Assembly (NCBI GenBank): GCA_016712035.1
Contig: JADJRT010000002.1
Coordinates: 228,183 to 292,182 of the forward strand
Length of the DNA: 64,000 bases
From: Flammeovirgaceae bacterium
GTDB lineage: Bacteria; Bacteroidota; Bacteroidia; Cytophagales; Cyclobacteriaceae
Reading direction: 5' to 3'
Shown here: one piece after another, positions 41,007-50,992 of the stretch
Numbering within the stretch: the stretch's first letter is position 1
Layout: every line of letters begins with the position of its first letter
Program-made: the position numbers and the translations under genes
Notes under the pieces: generated by a model
What the model was told of the DNA's origin: nothing
Databases searched by the model: none
What the model saw: the letters and a program-made list of their open reading frames with translations, nothing else

Positions 41007-43789
41007 TCACATCCCCATCATCACAAAAGCACCCCAATAGAAAGGATCTTTATACTTGGTCATCAGTTGCAATTGTGCTTGCTTAAAAGCCTTTTGTTTG
41101 TTTCCACTCTTAGTCCAGTTGGTATAAAAATTTGTCATCAACTGTTGTGTAGCCACATCATCCACTTTCCATAAACTCATGATTAATGCATTAGCGCCTG
41201 CTACGAGGAAAGCCCGTTGCAATCCATACACACCTTCGCCAGCGCGCACATCCCCAGCCCGGTTTCGCAGGCACTCAACACAATCAGGTCTGTTCCTTCC
41301 AAAGAAAGATTCATCGCTTCATAGGCGGTTAGCACTCCATTATCATTACTCTGTAAATCAATCGATGTTTATCCTGACCCGGAGCAGGCACGCCTGATAA
41401 AATTAATCCCGACCGGAGCAAAGGATTATTTTGGCATTTTCTGCATCCACACCCATGGCATCGTTTCCTTTCAGATCTGTATCGGCTAAAAATATCCATG
41501 AGTCGCGATATGCATAATGGATGGGCCTTTCACATTTTTTAAGTGCCGCCTCGGTAGCTTCCTTTGCTCTCGTTTTGAAACATTAAAGCCAGAAGCAGAA
41601 AGAATTTTATTGATGCCATCAATCTCCACTTTGGTGCCGGGTAAGGCAACAGCATTCCCTCCATAATCAGGAAAGCCCTAACACAAAGGCATTTTTTTCG
41701 CAAAAGCTGATTTTTTGTTTTCAATGCGATTAAGTCTTTTGAATTACCGATAACGACAATGTCATAAAGATTAAGAAGATACTCGCCTTCCGGTTTTTTG
41801 ATCGTATTAATATTAATCTGATTGTAAACCCCATCTGGCGATAAATAAATAGACTTCTTCGAAGTAAGCAAGGGTTCGATGCGTTGCCAATATTGGGCAA
41901 ACGCATACTCATCGGCAATCCTTTGTTGAATGGCATTTTTATAAAACTTAGCATAGCGGGTTTCCAGTTGATTGCCATTGTCAAGTACCGCCATAACCGG
42001 TTGTGTGCTTCCTTTACTCAGCACTAAAGCCAGGTAGCGTGAGTCGTCTGTAAAATCTTTATCAAACGTGCGCACCCGAATAATTTCAACAATGGCTTCT
42101 GTGTCCTGTAAAAGAGAAGACACCTGCGTTAAGGTAATCTGCTCGGCCTCATAGCCTTTCGCAAAATCGCCCGACCGTTGCGATAAGGACCGCTCCATGG
42201 CATTAGCTGTTTTCTCCATGGCCGCAAGGTCAATCTTCTGTTGCGCTAATTCTTCTTTTGACAATGCATAGTATCGCGCCAAGGCTTCCTTTTGGCCGAT
42301 CCATGAAATGTAATCATTGATCAGCGACTGGTCGCCACTGGAAAGAATCGCATTCTTAATCTTATTGGTGGAGTTCAGTAACAATGCTTTGGTCGCGATC
42401 TGGTAATTATAAACATCGGTAAGCACGGCAGGATTCTGCGTACTTGCTTCAATCGCATAATTATAAAATCGTTGAAACCGAGGCTGAAGAATATCCCAAT
42501 ATTTTGTTTTTTCGGCCTCGCTCATGGGCGGAAAATAGTTATAAATAAACTCAAGCGATTTATTGGCTGCACCACTTAAAAGTGGATAGGCTTTACTGAA
42601 ATCGCCCCGCTTCCAATATAAAATTCCAAGTGACTCCATGGACTTCACATAGTCAGGATGATTTTCGCCTAACGTGCGCTGGCGAATGGCGAGTGCTTTA
42701 CTGAGTACAGTTTCGGCTTCGGGATAACGCGACTGCAACCGATAAAAATTTCCCAAATCGTTTTGAACTTTTGCAAAGGCTGCATTCTCTTCCGTAAATT
42801 TTTTCTTGTAGATGGTAGATGCCTTTTGCAACAACGGCTCCACCAGATCTATTTTATTCATTTGAATATAGAGTAGCGCCAACTGATTTAATACAACCGC
42901 GTATTCGGGATTATTCGTTTGCACCCGGTTTTCAAAAACTTTTTTTATTCCCAAAAAAGCAGTTTCAGCCTGCGGTAAATCGCCTGACAATTGATACAGC
43001 AATGCCAGGTTACTATTAAACTTACGGCTGTCAAATGATTTTTTTCCTTGTAACGTTCTTTTGTTTGAAACCTCCAACGCAGCAATCGCCTTTTAAAAGT
43101 GCAATCGCTTCCTCATACCTGCCCATGGCCTGATACAACATAGCCTTGTTATTGCCTACAATGGCATATTGCATTCCTGATTCACCTACTGTACTTAAAA
43201 GAATAGGTAGCGCCTGATCGAAAAGTTGTTCGGCTTCATTGTACTGCCCTAGCAATTGATGCAGCTTTGCTTTGCTGTTGAGGTTGGCCGCGTAGGCAAT
43301 ACTTTGCCTACCTAAATATTTTTCACTCTCGTTCAACGCATAGGTTATGTATTGATCTGCTTCCAACGTGCGGCCTTGCACCAAATACATAACCGCCATA
43401 TTGGAAATACACCGGATGTAGCTAATATCATTAATCATGTTATTAGTTTCCATAAATCCCTTCGCGGTAAGAAACGATAGTTCGGCAATTTTATACCACC
43501 GCGCATTGTAATAATCCACCGCCCAGTTTAACGTATCGCTCGCTACCTCGGATAAGGTGCGTTGAGTTTTTGCTTTCATGGCATAAAAGCCTTTCGTCCA
43601 ACTTTCGCCTTTTTGTTGAATGTCGAGAAAACTGGAGTTCTCGTTTACCGACATGGCAAATTGAAAGTCGATAGAATCAAGCTTAGCCTTTTGCGTGGAG
43701 CCTGTTTCGGCCAACGCTTGCGTGAGCCAGTCCTGCGCAAAAGCGGGGAGTTGTGCGAGCAGCAATAAAATGAGAAGGCAATTTTTCAC
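41007..43789 (-). CDS. Exported TPR-CHAT domain protein, copy A, several frameshifts
   Basis: About 925 aa after repair. From GTG 43789: signal peptide (VKNCLLILLLLAQLPAFAQ), then TPR units (SIAYAANLNSKAKLHQLLGQYNEAE; LGILYWKRGDFSKAYPLL), a helical linker and a C-terminal CHAT caspase-like peptidase domain. Catalytic His is in MHIATHGYF (about 41500) and Cys in LIVLSACETGLG (about 41270); the end is YYWGAF-like FYWGAFVMMGM. Frame breaks at about 43075, 41650, 41540, 41380 and 41260. Closely related to copy B at 44370-47185, so a duplication. CHAT enzymes are cysteine peptidases of the caspase clan; here the signal peptide suggests a periplasmic place. Target unknown. Confidence 0.78.
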
Positions 43790-43909
43790 ACTATAAATAT
43801 ATGCAGAAAGGGAAATCAACAACAAACCTAAATTTACGATGTTAACATGCGCGAAATCTCAGCAATTGTTTATATTCGGATGTTAGCGGTTGCTTAACCA
43901 TCCAAAAAA

Positions 43910-44275
43910 ATGCAAATAAGATTAATTCTTTTATTCATTCTCGCAATAGTTGCCTTTGACAAATGCTTGGGTCAAGTTGACGGAATTGAAACCATTGAAT
44001 TAAATATCGACACATTAGAGTCATTAACTCGAAACGGAATAGTTGTCCGTGTAAACTACAAATGCATTGTAGAGTACAAGGAGGAGTTTAACAAAAAGGA
44101 ATTGGTGGAATTTTGTAACAGTGAGATAAGATATTTAATAAGGCAAGAACTCTCTAGACTTGAGCCTTCAAGCGTAAGTACAGCTAAAATAGAAAAAGAA
44201 ATTAGACCAGTACTGGACTCAGTTTTCCGGGTTAACAATATCAAACTCAGGACTCTTTCGATTGGGAGACTCTAA
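43910..44275 (+). CDS. Small secreted protein with SPFH/band-7-like core
   Basis: Protein of 121 aa. A signal peptide (MQIRLILLFILAIVAFDKCLG) is followed by beta-rich IETIELNIDTLESL and VVRVNYKCIVEYKEE, and then helix-rich KELVEFCNSEIRYLIRQELSRLE with IRPVLDSVFRVNNIKLRTLSIG. The order (strand with V-x-V-x-Y, helix with repeated I-R-x-x-I, closing L..GI-x-x-x-x-I strand) resembles the core of an SPFH/band-7 domain, without its membrane anchor. This is inference from pattern; function unknown. It sits between the two TPR-CHAT genes on the opposite strand, 121 bases from the start of copy A, and converges with copy B. Confidence 0.45.
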   Translation: MQIRLILLFILAIVAFDKCLGQVDGIETIELNIDTLESLTRNGIVVRVNYKCIVEYKEEFNKKELVEFCNSEIRYLIRQELSRLEPSSVSTAKIEKEIRPVLDSVFRVNNIKLRTLSIGRL

Positions 44276-44369
44276 AATTTATTTACATTGAATAGTTTGA
44301 TAACCAGCTGAAGTATCAACAAAAATTTACACGTCATAAAAAATCGGACATCTGAAATGACAAACCAAT

Positions 44370-47185
44370 CTACATCCCCACCATCACAAAAGCACCCCAA
44401 TAGTAAGGGTCTTTATACTTAGTCATCAATTGCAATTGTGCCGCTTTAAAAGCTTTCGCTTTGCTGCCGCCTTTGGCAAGGTTGGTATAAAAATTTGTCA
44501 TCAACGCTTGCGTAGCGGCATCGTCTACTTTCCATAAACTCATCACCATTACTTTGGCACCGGCCACTAAAAATGCGCGTTGCAATCCATACACCCCTTC
44601 ACCCGCACGCACATCACCGAGGCCGGTTTCGCAGGCACTTAATACAATTAAGTCGGTTCCTTCCAGATCCAGGTTCATGGCTTCGTACGCGGTGAGCACT
44701 CCATTATCATTACTCTCCAGGTTGGGCATTAACTCGCCTTTCAACGTAGGTGACGCACCAGCCAACAATAAACCCGAGCGAAGCAATGGATTGTTACGCG
44801 CATTCTCCTGATTAACGCCTGCAGCAGACTGTTCAACATCGGGTTGAAATAACCGTGTGTTGCTATGTGCACAATCGCTGGACCCTTCAATGATTTTAAA
44901 ATTGCTTCCGTTGCCGTTTTCTGAACGTACGGAGTTGTTTGATAACCACCTGTCTTTAAAATTTTTATTAGGTTATCAATTTCAACTTTTGTTCCCGGCA
45001 ATGCAGCCACCGCATCGCCCCCGTAATCCGGGAAGCCAAGCAAGAAAGCATTCTTCTTCGCAGCAACGGTTTTCCTATTTTTTAATTCTAGAATATCCTT
45101 TGAGTTTCCAACGGTTATCAGGTCGTATTGATTTAATAAATACGGGCCATCATTTTTCTTCAGGGTATTTAAACTGATCTGATTGTAAACCCCATCCGCT
45201 GAAATATAAAGAATCTTCTTTCCCGCCAAAGCGGGATCAACCCGCGCCCAAAACTGATCGTACGAATACGTATCGGCTGATTTTTGCTGAATGGCATTGC
45301 GATAAAACTTAGCGTACCGGGTTTCCAACTGATTTCCGTTATCGAGTACAACAAGCTTAGGCGTTGCCATGCCTTTGGTAAGAATCAATGCTGCATACTT
45401 TGAATCTGCGGTGAAATTTTTATCGTACGATTGAATCCGAATGAATTCAACGGTCGCTTCCTGATCGGTCAACACCGAAGCTATCTGGGAAAAATCAACA
45501 TTATCGGCACCATAGCCTTGTGAAAAATCTGAAGATCGCTGTGATAACGAGCGTTCCATATCATTTGCCTCCTTCTCCAACGTTGGCAAATCAATTTTCT
45601 GGTTACTTAAATCTTCTTTAGAAAGCGAATAATAACGGGCCAGCGTTTCCTTTTTATCTAACCAGGCTACATAGTCTTTGATCAATTCATTATTGCCACT
45701 GGCAAAAATCGCTTTCTTGATTTTGTTGGTCGTATTTAAGAGAAGGCCTTTTGTGGCAATCTGATAATTATACATAGTTTGAGCCACAGCCGGATTGGTA
45801 ACACTCGCCTCCAGACAATAATTATAAAAGCGCTGAAACCGCGGATGCAACACATCCCAGTATTTTGTCTTCTCTGCTTCGCTCATGGGCGGAAAATATC
45901 GGTTGATAAAATCGAGCGACTTATCCATGGCGATTTTATAGCTCGATTCGGCTTTCGCCAGATCGCCTTTTTTCCAATATAGAATCGCCAGATCTTCCTG
46001 CGACTTCACATAATCCGGATGATTGCTGTCAAGTGCTATTCCTCTAATTCGCAATGCCTCGGTAAGGTTTTGTTCAGCTTCCGCAAACTTACCTTGCATC
46101 CGATAAAAATTTCCAAGGTCGTTCAACACCTTTGCGTAATTGGGATTATCCTTGCTTTTAAATTTCTTCAGGTAAAAGTCAGCAGCCCGTTTCAAATAGT
46201 CTTCTACTTTATCCATCTTATCCATCTGAATATAAAGTAGTCCTAATGAATTCAAGATTCCTCCATAGTAAGGATTATCCGCGATCACTTTCAATTTCTT
46301 CTCCAATCTTAAATAGACTGCTTCTGCTTCCGTTAATTTTCCTGTTTGTTGATACAAGAGCGCGAGGTTGGATTGAAACCCTACTTGACTATTTAGATTA
46401 ACATTTAATTTTTCAACAATCGCTATTGCCGTACTGAGTTTTCCTACCGCTTGATCAATCCTTCCTATTTCCGCATACAGTATAGATTGGTTGTTTAGTA
46501 CCACAGCATATTCCTGTGCTTCCTTCCCAAATAGTTTCTCAACAGTACTAAGTGCTTCATTAAAATAATTTTCAGATTCGTTGAAGCGTGCTGTTTCCTG
46601 ATAGAGCACGGCCATGTTATTAAGCGAAGCTGCATAGGCTTTACTTTCTTTTCCTAATGTTTGCTCACGAATGGATAATGCTTCTGAACTATGATACTCT
46701 GCCAGATTATACCGTCCCATAGTTGCATACAACAACCCGAGGTCAGCATGTACCTTGCTGTAATTAATATTTGTCTTTAAATTATCAGCCTCGTAGGCAA
46801 TTAAAGCTTCTAAAAAAGAAACCTCAGCCAACTTGAATCTTTGAAGTTCATAAAGAGCTTCTGCGCGATCTAAAATATCACGGCATTTTTGAGCAGCCGA
46901 CTTATTAGTATCATTGCCAAGAAAATTACTTGTTGCCGAAGCGGTTTTTACAACGCGCTCATTCAGGTGTTTCACATTCATCATCCCCGAATTATCAATT
47001 ACGGTTATCGCATAATTGAAATCCGTTGAATCGAGTCGATCGCGGCTCGCGTCAATTTCATTATTAGCCCGATCCTTGCCTGCATTCTTTGCCTTTTTTA
47101 GCAGTCTATCGCCCATACCACCCAATTGCGCCTGGCTCATAAGCGGAAGAACAACGAGCACAATTCCAAAAACAATCTTTTTCAT
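44370..47185 (-). CDS. Exported TPR-CHAT domain protein, copy B, one frameshift
   Basis: About 938 aa. Signal peptide (MKKIVFGIVLVVLPLMSQAQ), a Lys/Arg-rich stretch GDRLLKKAKNAGKDRANN, then about nine TPRs (for example LGLLYATMGRYNLAEYHSSEAL; LALLYQQTGKLTEAEAVYLRL; LAILYWKKGDLAKAESSYKIA), a helical linker from YFPPMSEAEKTKYWDVLH, and the CHAT domain. Catalytic His in IVHIATHGYF and Cys in LIVLSACETGLGDVRAGEG are intact; the chain ends YYWGAFVMVGM. An indel at about 44786 splits 47185-44790 from 44786-44370. A start three codons upstream (47194) is equally possible. Copy A upstream is a paralogue; the region between holds a small secreted protein. Confidence 0.85.
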
Positions 47186-47267
47186 ATTCATCACGCTATC
47201 AATTAAAAATTACTTCACTGGAGTTACGCAAAACAAATTGTGCTTGTGCTGACAACTATTTTCCTAC

Positions 47268-48179
47268 TCAAAAATTATCACTCTCTCTATACGCTTGTAT
47301 CAATGCCAACTCTCCTTCTTTTCCTTCTTTGGCATTGCCGTGTTCCATACCCATTATGCCGCGGTAGCCTTTATCATAAATATGTTTGAAAATATTTTTG
47401 TAATTAATCTCACCTGTGGTTGGCTCTTTTCTACCAGGGTTATCACCAATCTGGAAATAAGCGATTTCATCCCAGGTTGCATCAATGTTATTGATCAAGT
47501 TGCCCTCGTTACGTTGCATGTGATAGATGTCGTAAAGAATTTTGCACGAAGGACTTTTAACCGCTTTGCAGATTTCAAAAGTTTGATCGGATGTGCGTAA
47601 GAACAATTCGGGTGTATCGCTTAATGGCTCCAACACCATCACGAGTCCACTCGGTTCTAAAATCTCAGCGCCCCTGCGCAGGGCATCCACTACATTGGCA
47701 GTTTGTAAACCGATCGGCATTTTACGATCAAAAAAGCCAGGCACCACTGTTGCCCATTTTGCATTTACTCGCTTGGCCGCCTCCACCGAAGCTTTGCACG
47801 TTTTGATAAACACATCTTTGAATTCCTGTTTACCTGTAGTTAAAGAGGTTTTCCAATTTTCGCCACCATCAATAACAAACACACCCATGGTCATGCCTAA
47901 TATCGAAAGTGTTTTGCCTATGCGATCTTGCTCAACAGCCGGGCGCGCCAACAAGCCATTGTCTTCAATTCCGCGAAAGCCCTGGTCGGCCATAAATTTT
48001 ATCTGATCAACAAAATCGCTACCGCCATGATTCTTAAACATGCCATCATGAGGCGCGTAATTGAGTTTAAAAGGTTTTGCTGCTAGCGTGGTGGTAAATT
48101 CTCCTGCGCGAGCGGAGGACAAGGTGAACGTAGAGGCTGCTGCGGTGAGTCCGGCCTGGATAAAATTTCTTCTTTTCAT
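47268..48179 (-). CDS. TIM-barrel sugar-phosphate isomerase/epimerase-like, Tat-exported
   Basis: Protein of 303 aa of the AP-endonuclease-2/xylose isomerase-like TIM-barrel family (hydroxypyruvate isomerase type). From the ATG at 48179 it begins MKRRNFIQAGLTAAASTFTLSSA, a twin-arginine signal, so it works outside the cytoplasm. Barrel elements: GFRGIEDNGLLARP, WATVVPGFFDRK, VMVLEPLSDTPE (metal Glu), CKILYDIYHMQRNEGN (metal His/Asp) and GYRGIMGMEHGN (Glu). Substrate unknown; such Tat-exported barrels in Bacteroidota accompany sugar metabolism. An upstream in-frame extension to 48260 is rejected because the Tat signal must be N-terminal. Confidence 0.78.
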   Translation of the reverse strand: MKRRNFIQAGLTAAASTFTLSSARAGEFTTTLAAKPFKLNYAPHDGMFKNHGGSDFVDQIKFMADQGFRGIEDNGLLARPAVEQDRIGKTLSILGMTMGVFVIDGGENWKTSLTTGKQEFKDVFIKTCKASVEAAKRVNAKWATVVPGFFDRKMPIGLQTANVVDALRRGAEILEPSGLVMVLEPLSDTPELFLRTSDQTFEICKAVKSPSCKILYDIYHMQRNEGNLINNIDATWDEIAYFQIGDNPGRKEPTTGEINYKNIFKHIYDKGYRGIMGMEHGNAKEGKEGELALIQAYRESDNF

Positions 48180-48207
48180 TTTTATGAATTGGTTAGTACG
48201 TATTCTA

Positions 48208-48546
48208 TTATTTCTTTGCGTAATCATTCCAGGGTATAGCTTCAAATTCTGGAAACACATCGCTGAATTCCATTAAGGAATCGGGCTTTTCAAATTCACT
48301 CACTTTACTTACTCGCTTCCACTGTTCCTGAATGGCAGGATCGGCCTGAGCCATCTCCTTGCTATTAGAATCTTTCCATTCAAATATCAGCAATAAATTT
48401 CCGTTCTTAGCCTTCATAAGCATAGGCGGACCATCAGTAACATACCCGCCATCCATCAACAGTACGTAGCCTGACTTAACAATTGAAAGTTGTTCCTGCT
48501 CCTTACCCTTATGCGGGTTATATATGATTAAGAAAATACGACCCAT
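48208..48546 (-). CDS. Small YCII-like protein
   Basis: Protein of 112 aa starting MGRIFLIIYNPHKGKEQEQLSIV. Later DGGYVTDGPPMLMKAKNGNLLLIFEWKDS and IQEQWKRVSKVSEFEKPDSL. The ferredoxin-like beta-alpha-beta pattern and length are compatible with YCII/Dabb-type dimeric barrels, but I do not recognise a specific family. It precedes the TIM-barrel gene on the same strand with 28 bases between, so co-transcription is likely. Confidence 0.5.
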   Translation of the reverse strand: MGRIFLIIYNPHKGKEQEQLSIVKSGYVLLMDGGYVTDGPPMLMKAKNGNLLLIFEWKDSNSKEMAQADPAIQEQWKRVSKVSEFEKPDSLMEFSDVFPEFEAIPWNDYAKK

Positions 48547-48711
48547 ACTCTTACCTATAGAACACCCAAGTTAAAAACATTCTTGCAAAAATACCCTGAT
48601 TACCACAGCCAGTTTCTAACTTGCCCACATGAAATGCCCATTAAAAAAGCAACCCTTAGAATAATATTTGGTATGGGCATTCCATTTGACCATTAAAAAC
48701 AAAATTAACAG

Positions 48712-49905
48712 ATGAAAATATACCGCAATTTGTCGGCAGCCGTGGTAGATGGCCTACACGAGATCTTTGTTAACAAGAAATATGCCGACAAAGTGATTGA
48801 GAAAATCCTAAAAAGTAATCCCAAGTGGGGTGCCCGCGACAGACGGTTTATCGCTGAAACAACTTATGATATTGTGCGGTGGTATCGCTTATTCAAAGAA
48901 ATCTCAGATGCAGGGGATGCGGATTTTTGGAAATTACTCGGGGTTTGGTGTTTATGGAACAACACTGAGTTTCCTGATTGGGAAGAATTTGAAGGGCTAA
49001 ACCGAAAAAAAATTGAAGCCGGCTATGAGGCCGCTCAAGCGGATAGAAAAGTTCGCGAGTCAATACCAGATTGGTTGGATGAATTAGGAACCCATGAATT
49101 AGGTAAGGATTGGGATAAAGAATTAACCGCGCTTAACGAAGAAGCGAAAGTGGTTTTAAGGGTCAACACGCTAAAAACTTCTCGAAAGGAATTGCAAGAA
49201 CAACTGGATGCAGAAGAAATTGCCACTGAAGCACCACCACAATATCCGGATGCTTTATTATTGGAACAACGACAAAATATTTTTACACGGCAGCAATTTA
49301 AAGATGGTTTGTTTGAAGTACAGGATGCCGGCTCGCAATTGATTGCTCCCTTCTTACAAGTAAAGCCCGGCATGCGGGTAGTCGATGCTTGTGCCGGTGC
49401 TGGTGGTAAAACATTACACCTGGCTTCACTCATGCAAAATAAAGGACGCATTATTGCCTTGGATACTGAAGACTGGAAGTTGGAAGAACTTAAGAAACGA
49501 GCACGAAGAGCCGGGGCCGGCAATATTGAAACCCGCGTGATTGAATCTTCCAAAACAATTAAACGACTTGAGAACTCTGCCGATCGATTGTTGTTGGATG
49601 TACCCTGTTCGAGATTAGGCGTGATCAAGAGAAATCCAGATGCCAAATGGAAACTTTCGATAGATTTTATTGAGCGTGTTAAGGAACTTCAACAACATAT
49701 ACTTGCCGATTACAGTACTATTCTTAAACCGGGCGGACTGATGGTTTATTCTACCTGCAGTTTGCTTCCTTCCGAAAACGAAACTCAAGTAGTTACTTTT
49801 TTGGAAGCAAGAAAAGATTCATTCGAGTTGATTGATCAAAAATGGCTTTTGCCTTCTGAAGGATTTGATGGATTTTACATGGCGTTGATGAAGAGAAGTA
49901 AATAG
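48712..49905 (+). CDS. RsmB/NOP family RNA (cytosine-C5) methyltransferase
   Basis: SAM-dependent m5C RNA methyltransferase, 397 aa. An N-terminal region (residues 1-200) covers NusB-like helices and a small RNA-recognition part. The SAM loop is DACAGAGGKT at 225-234, DTEDWKLE binds the ribose, and the two catalytic cysteines of the family are C299 (DVPCSRLGV) and C349 (YSTCSLLPSENE). The family includes RsmB (16S C967) and RsmF; which site is modified cannot be told. Intact. A phased 7-bp repeat array starts at its stop codon. An inverted pair AATGCCCA/TGGGCATT flanks its upstream region (48633-48681). Confidence 0.93.
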   Translation: MKIYRNLSAAVVDGLHEIFVNKKYADKVIEKILKSNPKWGARDRRFIAETTYDIVRWYRLFKEISDAGDADFWKLLGVWCLWNNTEFPDWEEFEGLNRKKIEAGYEAAQADRKVRESIPDWLDELGTHELGKDWDKELTALNEEAKVVLRVNTLKTSRKELQEQLDAEEIATEAPPQYPDALLLEQRQNIFTRQQFKDGLFEVQDAGSQLIAPFLQVKPGMRVVDACAGAGGKTLHLASLMQNKGRIIALDTEDWKLEELKKRARRAGAGNIETRVIESSKTIKRLENSADRLLLDVPCSRLGVIKRNPDAKWKLSIDFIERVKELQQHILADYSTILKPGGLMVYSTCSLLPSENETQVVTFLEARKDSFELIDQKWLLPSEGFDGFYMALMKRSK

Positions 49906-50003
49906 TAGTTAGTCTTGAGTCTTTAGTAAATAGTAATAGGTAGTCGGTAATCAGCAGTCAGTTTTTAGCAATAACGATCAAGTATTCAGCGGCCAGCGCT
50001 GAG
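49899..50003. repeat. Degenerate heptamer array, 15 phased 7-bp units
   Basis: Starting in the last codons of the methyltransferase gene the sequence reads in strict 7-base register: TAAATAG, TAGTTAG, TCTTGAG, TCTTTAG, TAAATAG, TAATAGG, TAGTCGG, TAATCAG, CAGTCAG, TTTTTAG, CAATAAC, GATCAAG, TATTCAG, CGGCCAG, CGCTGAG. The common unit is roughly T-N-N-T-N-A-G. Not coding, not a perfect tandem repeat and not a known promoter or CRISPR form. The stop codon TAG at 49903-49905 lies inside the first unit. Related arrays lie at 59987, 61001 and 33733. Confidence 0.6.
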
Positions 50004-50186
50004 ATTACCCATCATTTATACAATTTTATCTATCTCCTTCACCCATGGGCAGTTTGCCTAATCGTTATTAACAACTAACTATTTTTATTGAATTTTTGCC
50101 GCAGAAGCGCCAGCTTGATTGGTGGTTTCTGCATTCTATAAGCCCAAAATTCTATTATTACGGTAAATCCAAGTAATAAATACATG

Positions 50187-50219
50187 CTGTTATATCTGTT
50201 ATAGCATTTGTTATAACAG
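50187..50219. promoter_or_regulatory. Operator-like CTGTTATA direct and inverted repeats
   Basis: CTGTTATA occurs twice as a direct repeat (50187-50194, 50196-50203) and once inverted as TATAACAG (50212-50219), in the gap before the small ORF at 50280. Could be a regulator-binding site. The rest of the gap 50004-50279 shows nothing further. Confidence 0.25.
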
Positions 50220-50279
50220 TCATAACCCTCTGGCTTGCCAGCCACTACTTTTGGTTTCGTAAAGAAACTGCCCCATACT

Positions 50280-50439
50280 ATGTCGAAGAAAAAGCCAACC
50301 CACTATAAAGGGGAGCTAGAAAGTTTACCAGAAAAAAAAAATTTATATCAATGTCAATCATCTTGAAAAGGGCGATTACCAGCTGGATATCATCCACAAA
50401 AATAAAGTGCTCACTAAAGCGGCATTTAAAAAAGAATGA
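50280..50439 (+). CDS. Small basic protein, about 52 aa, frameshifted in an A-run
   Basis: From ATG 50280 the frame reads MSKKKPTHYKGELESLPEKK; after a run of 11 A (50331-50341) a one-base change continues IYINVNHLEKGDYQLDIIH and KNKVLTKAAFKKE, ending at TGA 50437-50439. The second part looks genuine (I-x-I-N-V, E-K-G-x-Y, N-K-V-x-x-x-x-F-K-K) and resembles small T9SS-accessory-like hypothetical proteins common ahead of surface genes in Cytophagales. If the A-run is right the frame instead runs to about 50477. Function unknown. Confidence 0.4.
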
Positions 50440-50494
50440 GGACGTGCTAGTGAATTTACATCAAGTAAAAGAACAGTAACTAAATGGTAAGGAT

Positions 50495-50980
50495 ATGAAA
50501 CATTCAAAAGTAAAATTAGGAGTCGCGCTCTTGTTATGCCTCGCCCTTCACTCGCTACATGCGCAAGTAGCCGCATCTGCTTCGGGTAGCAATGCTACAG
50601 GTACCGGAGGTACGGTGAGTTATACCGTAGGTCAAGTTCTTTATACGGTAGAAGGTAACGGCTCTCTATCGCAGGGTGTACAGCAACCTTATACAATTTC
50701 AATGGTAACTGGTCTTGAAGGAACGGAAGGAATTACGTTGCACTACGATGTGTATCCAAATCCCACCTACCACTCTGTAACGCTGAAAGTAGAAGATTTC
50801 AAAACAACCGGCCTAGTCTATGAATTGTATGACCTGACCGGAAAGCAACTCGAAAGCAAAAAAGTTAAGGCTATTGAAACTAGTATTAACATGAGCGACT
50901 ATGTTCAAGCCGCCTATTTTATAAAAGTGATTGACGGAAATAGAGAAGTAAAAATCTTTAAAATTTTAAAAATCAATTAA
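50495..50980 (+). CDS. T9SS type A sorting domain protein, small
   Basis: Protein of 161 aa. Signal peptide (MKHSKVKLGVALLLCLALHSLHAQ), then a short beta-rich domain ending SLSQGVQQPY, and a C-terminal T9SS sorting domain with the YPNPTYHSVTL motif and the end ...YFIKVIDGNREVKIFKILKIN. Type A domains are recognised by the type IX secretion apparatus and cut off during export. The same domain order (S-x-x-x-G-Q/E ... L-x-Q-G-x-Q-Q-P plus sorting signal) recurs at 53578 and 63744. It is followed by the S74 fibre gene after 12 bases, so they are one unit. Confidence 0.85.
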   Translation: MKHSKVKLGVALLLCLALHSLHAQVAASASGSNATGTGGTVSYTVGQVLYTVEGNGSLSQGVQQPYTISMVTGLEGTEGITLHYDVYPNPTYHSVTLKVEDFKTTGLVYELYDLTGKQLESKKVKAIETSINMSDYVQAAYFIKVIDGNREVKIFKILKIN

Positions 50981-50992
50981 CCCAACTACGTT

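Noticed and set aside
49035..49646. 203-codon open frame antisense to the RNA methyltransferase gene
   Set aside because: The plus-strand protein has all its catalytic motifs; the antisense frame is rich in Ser/Leu/Ala and matches nothing.
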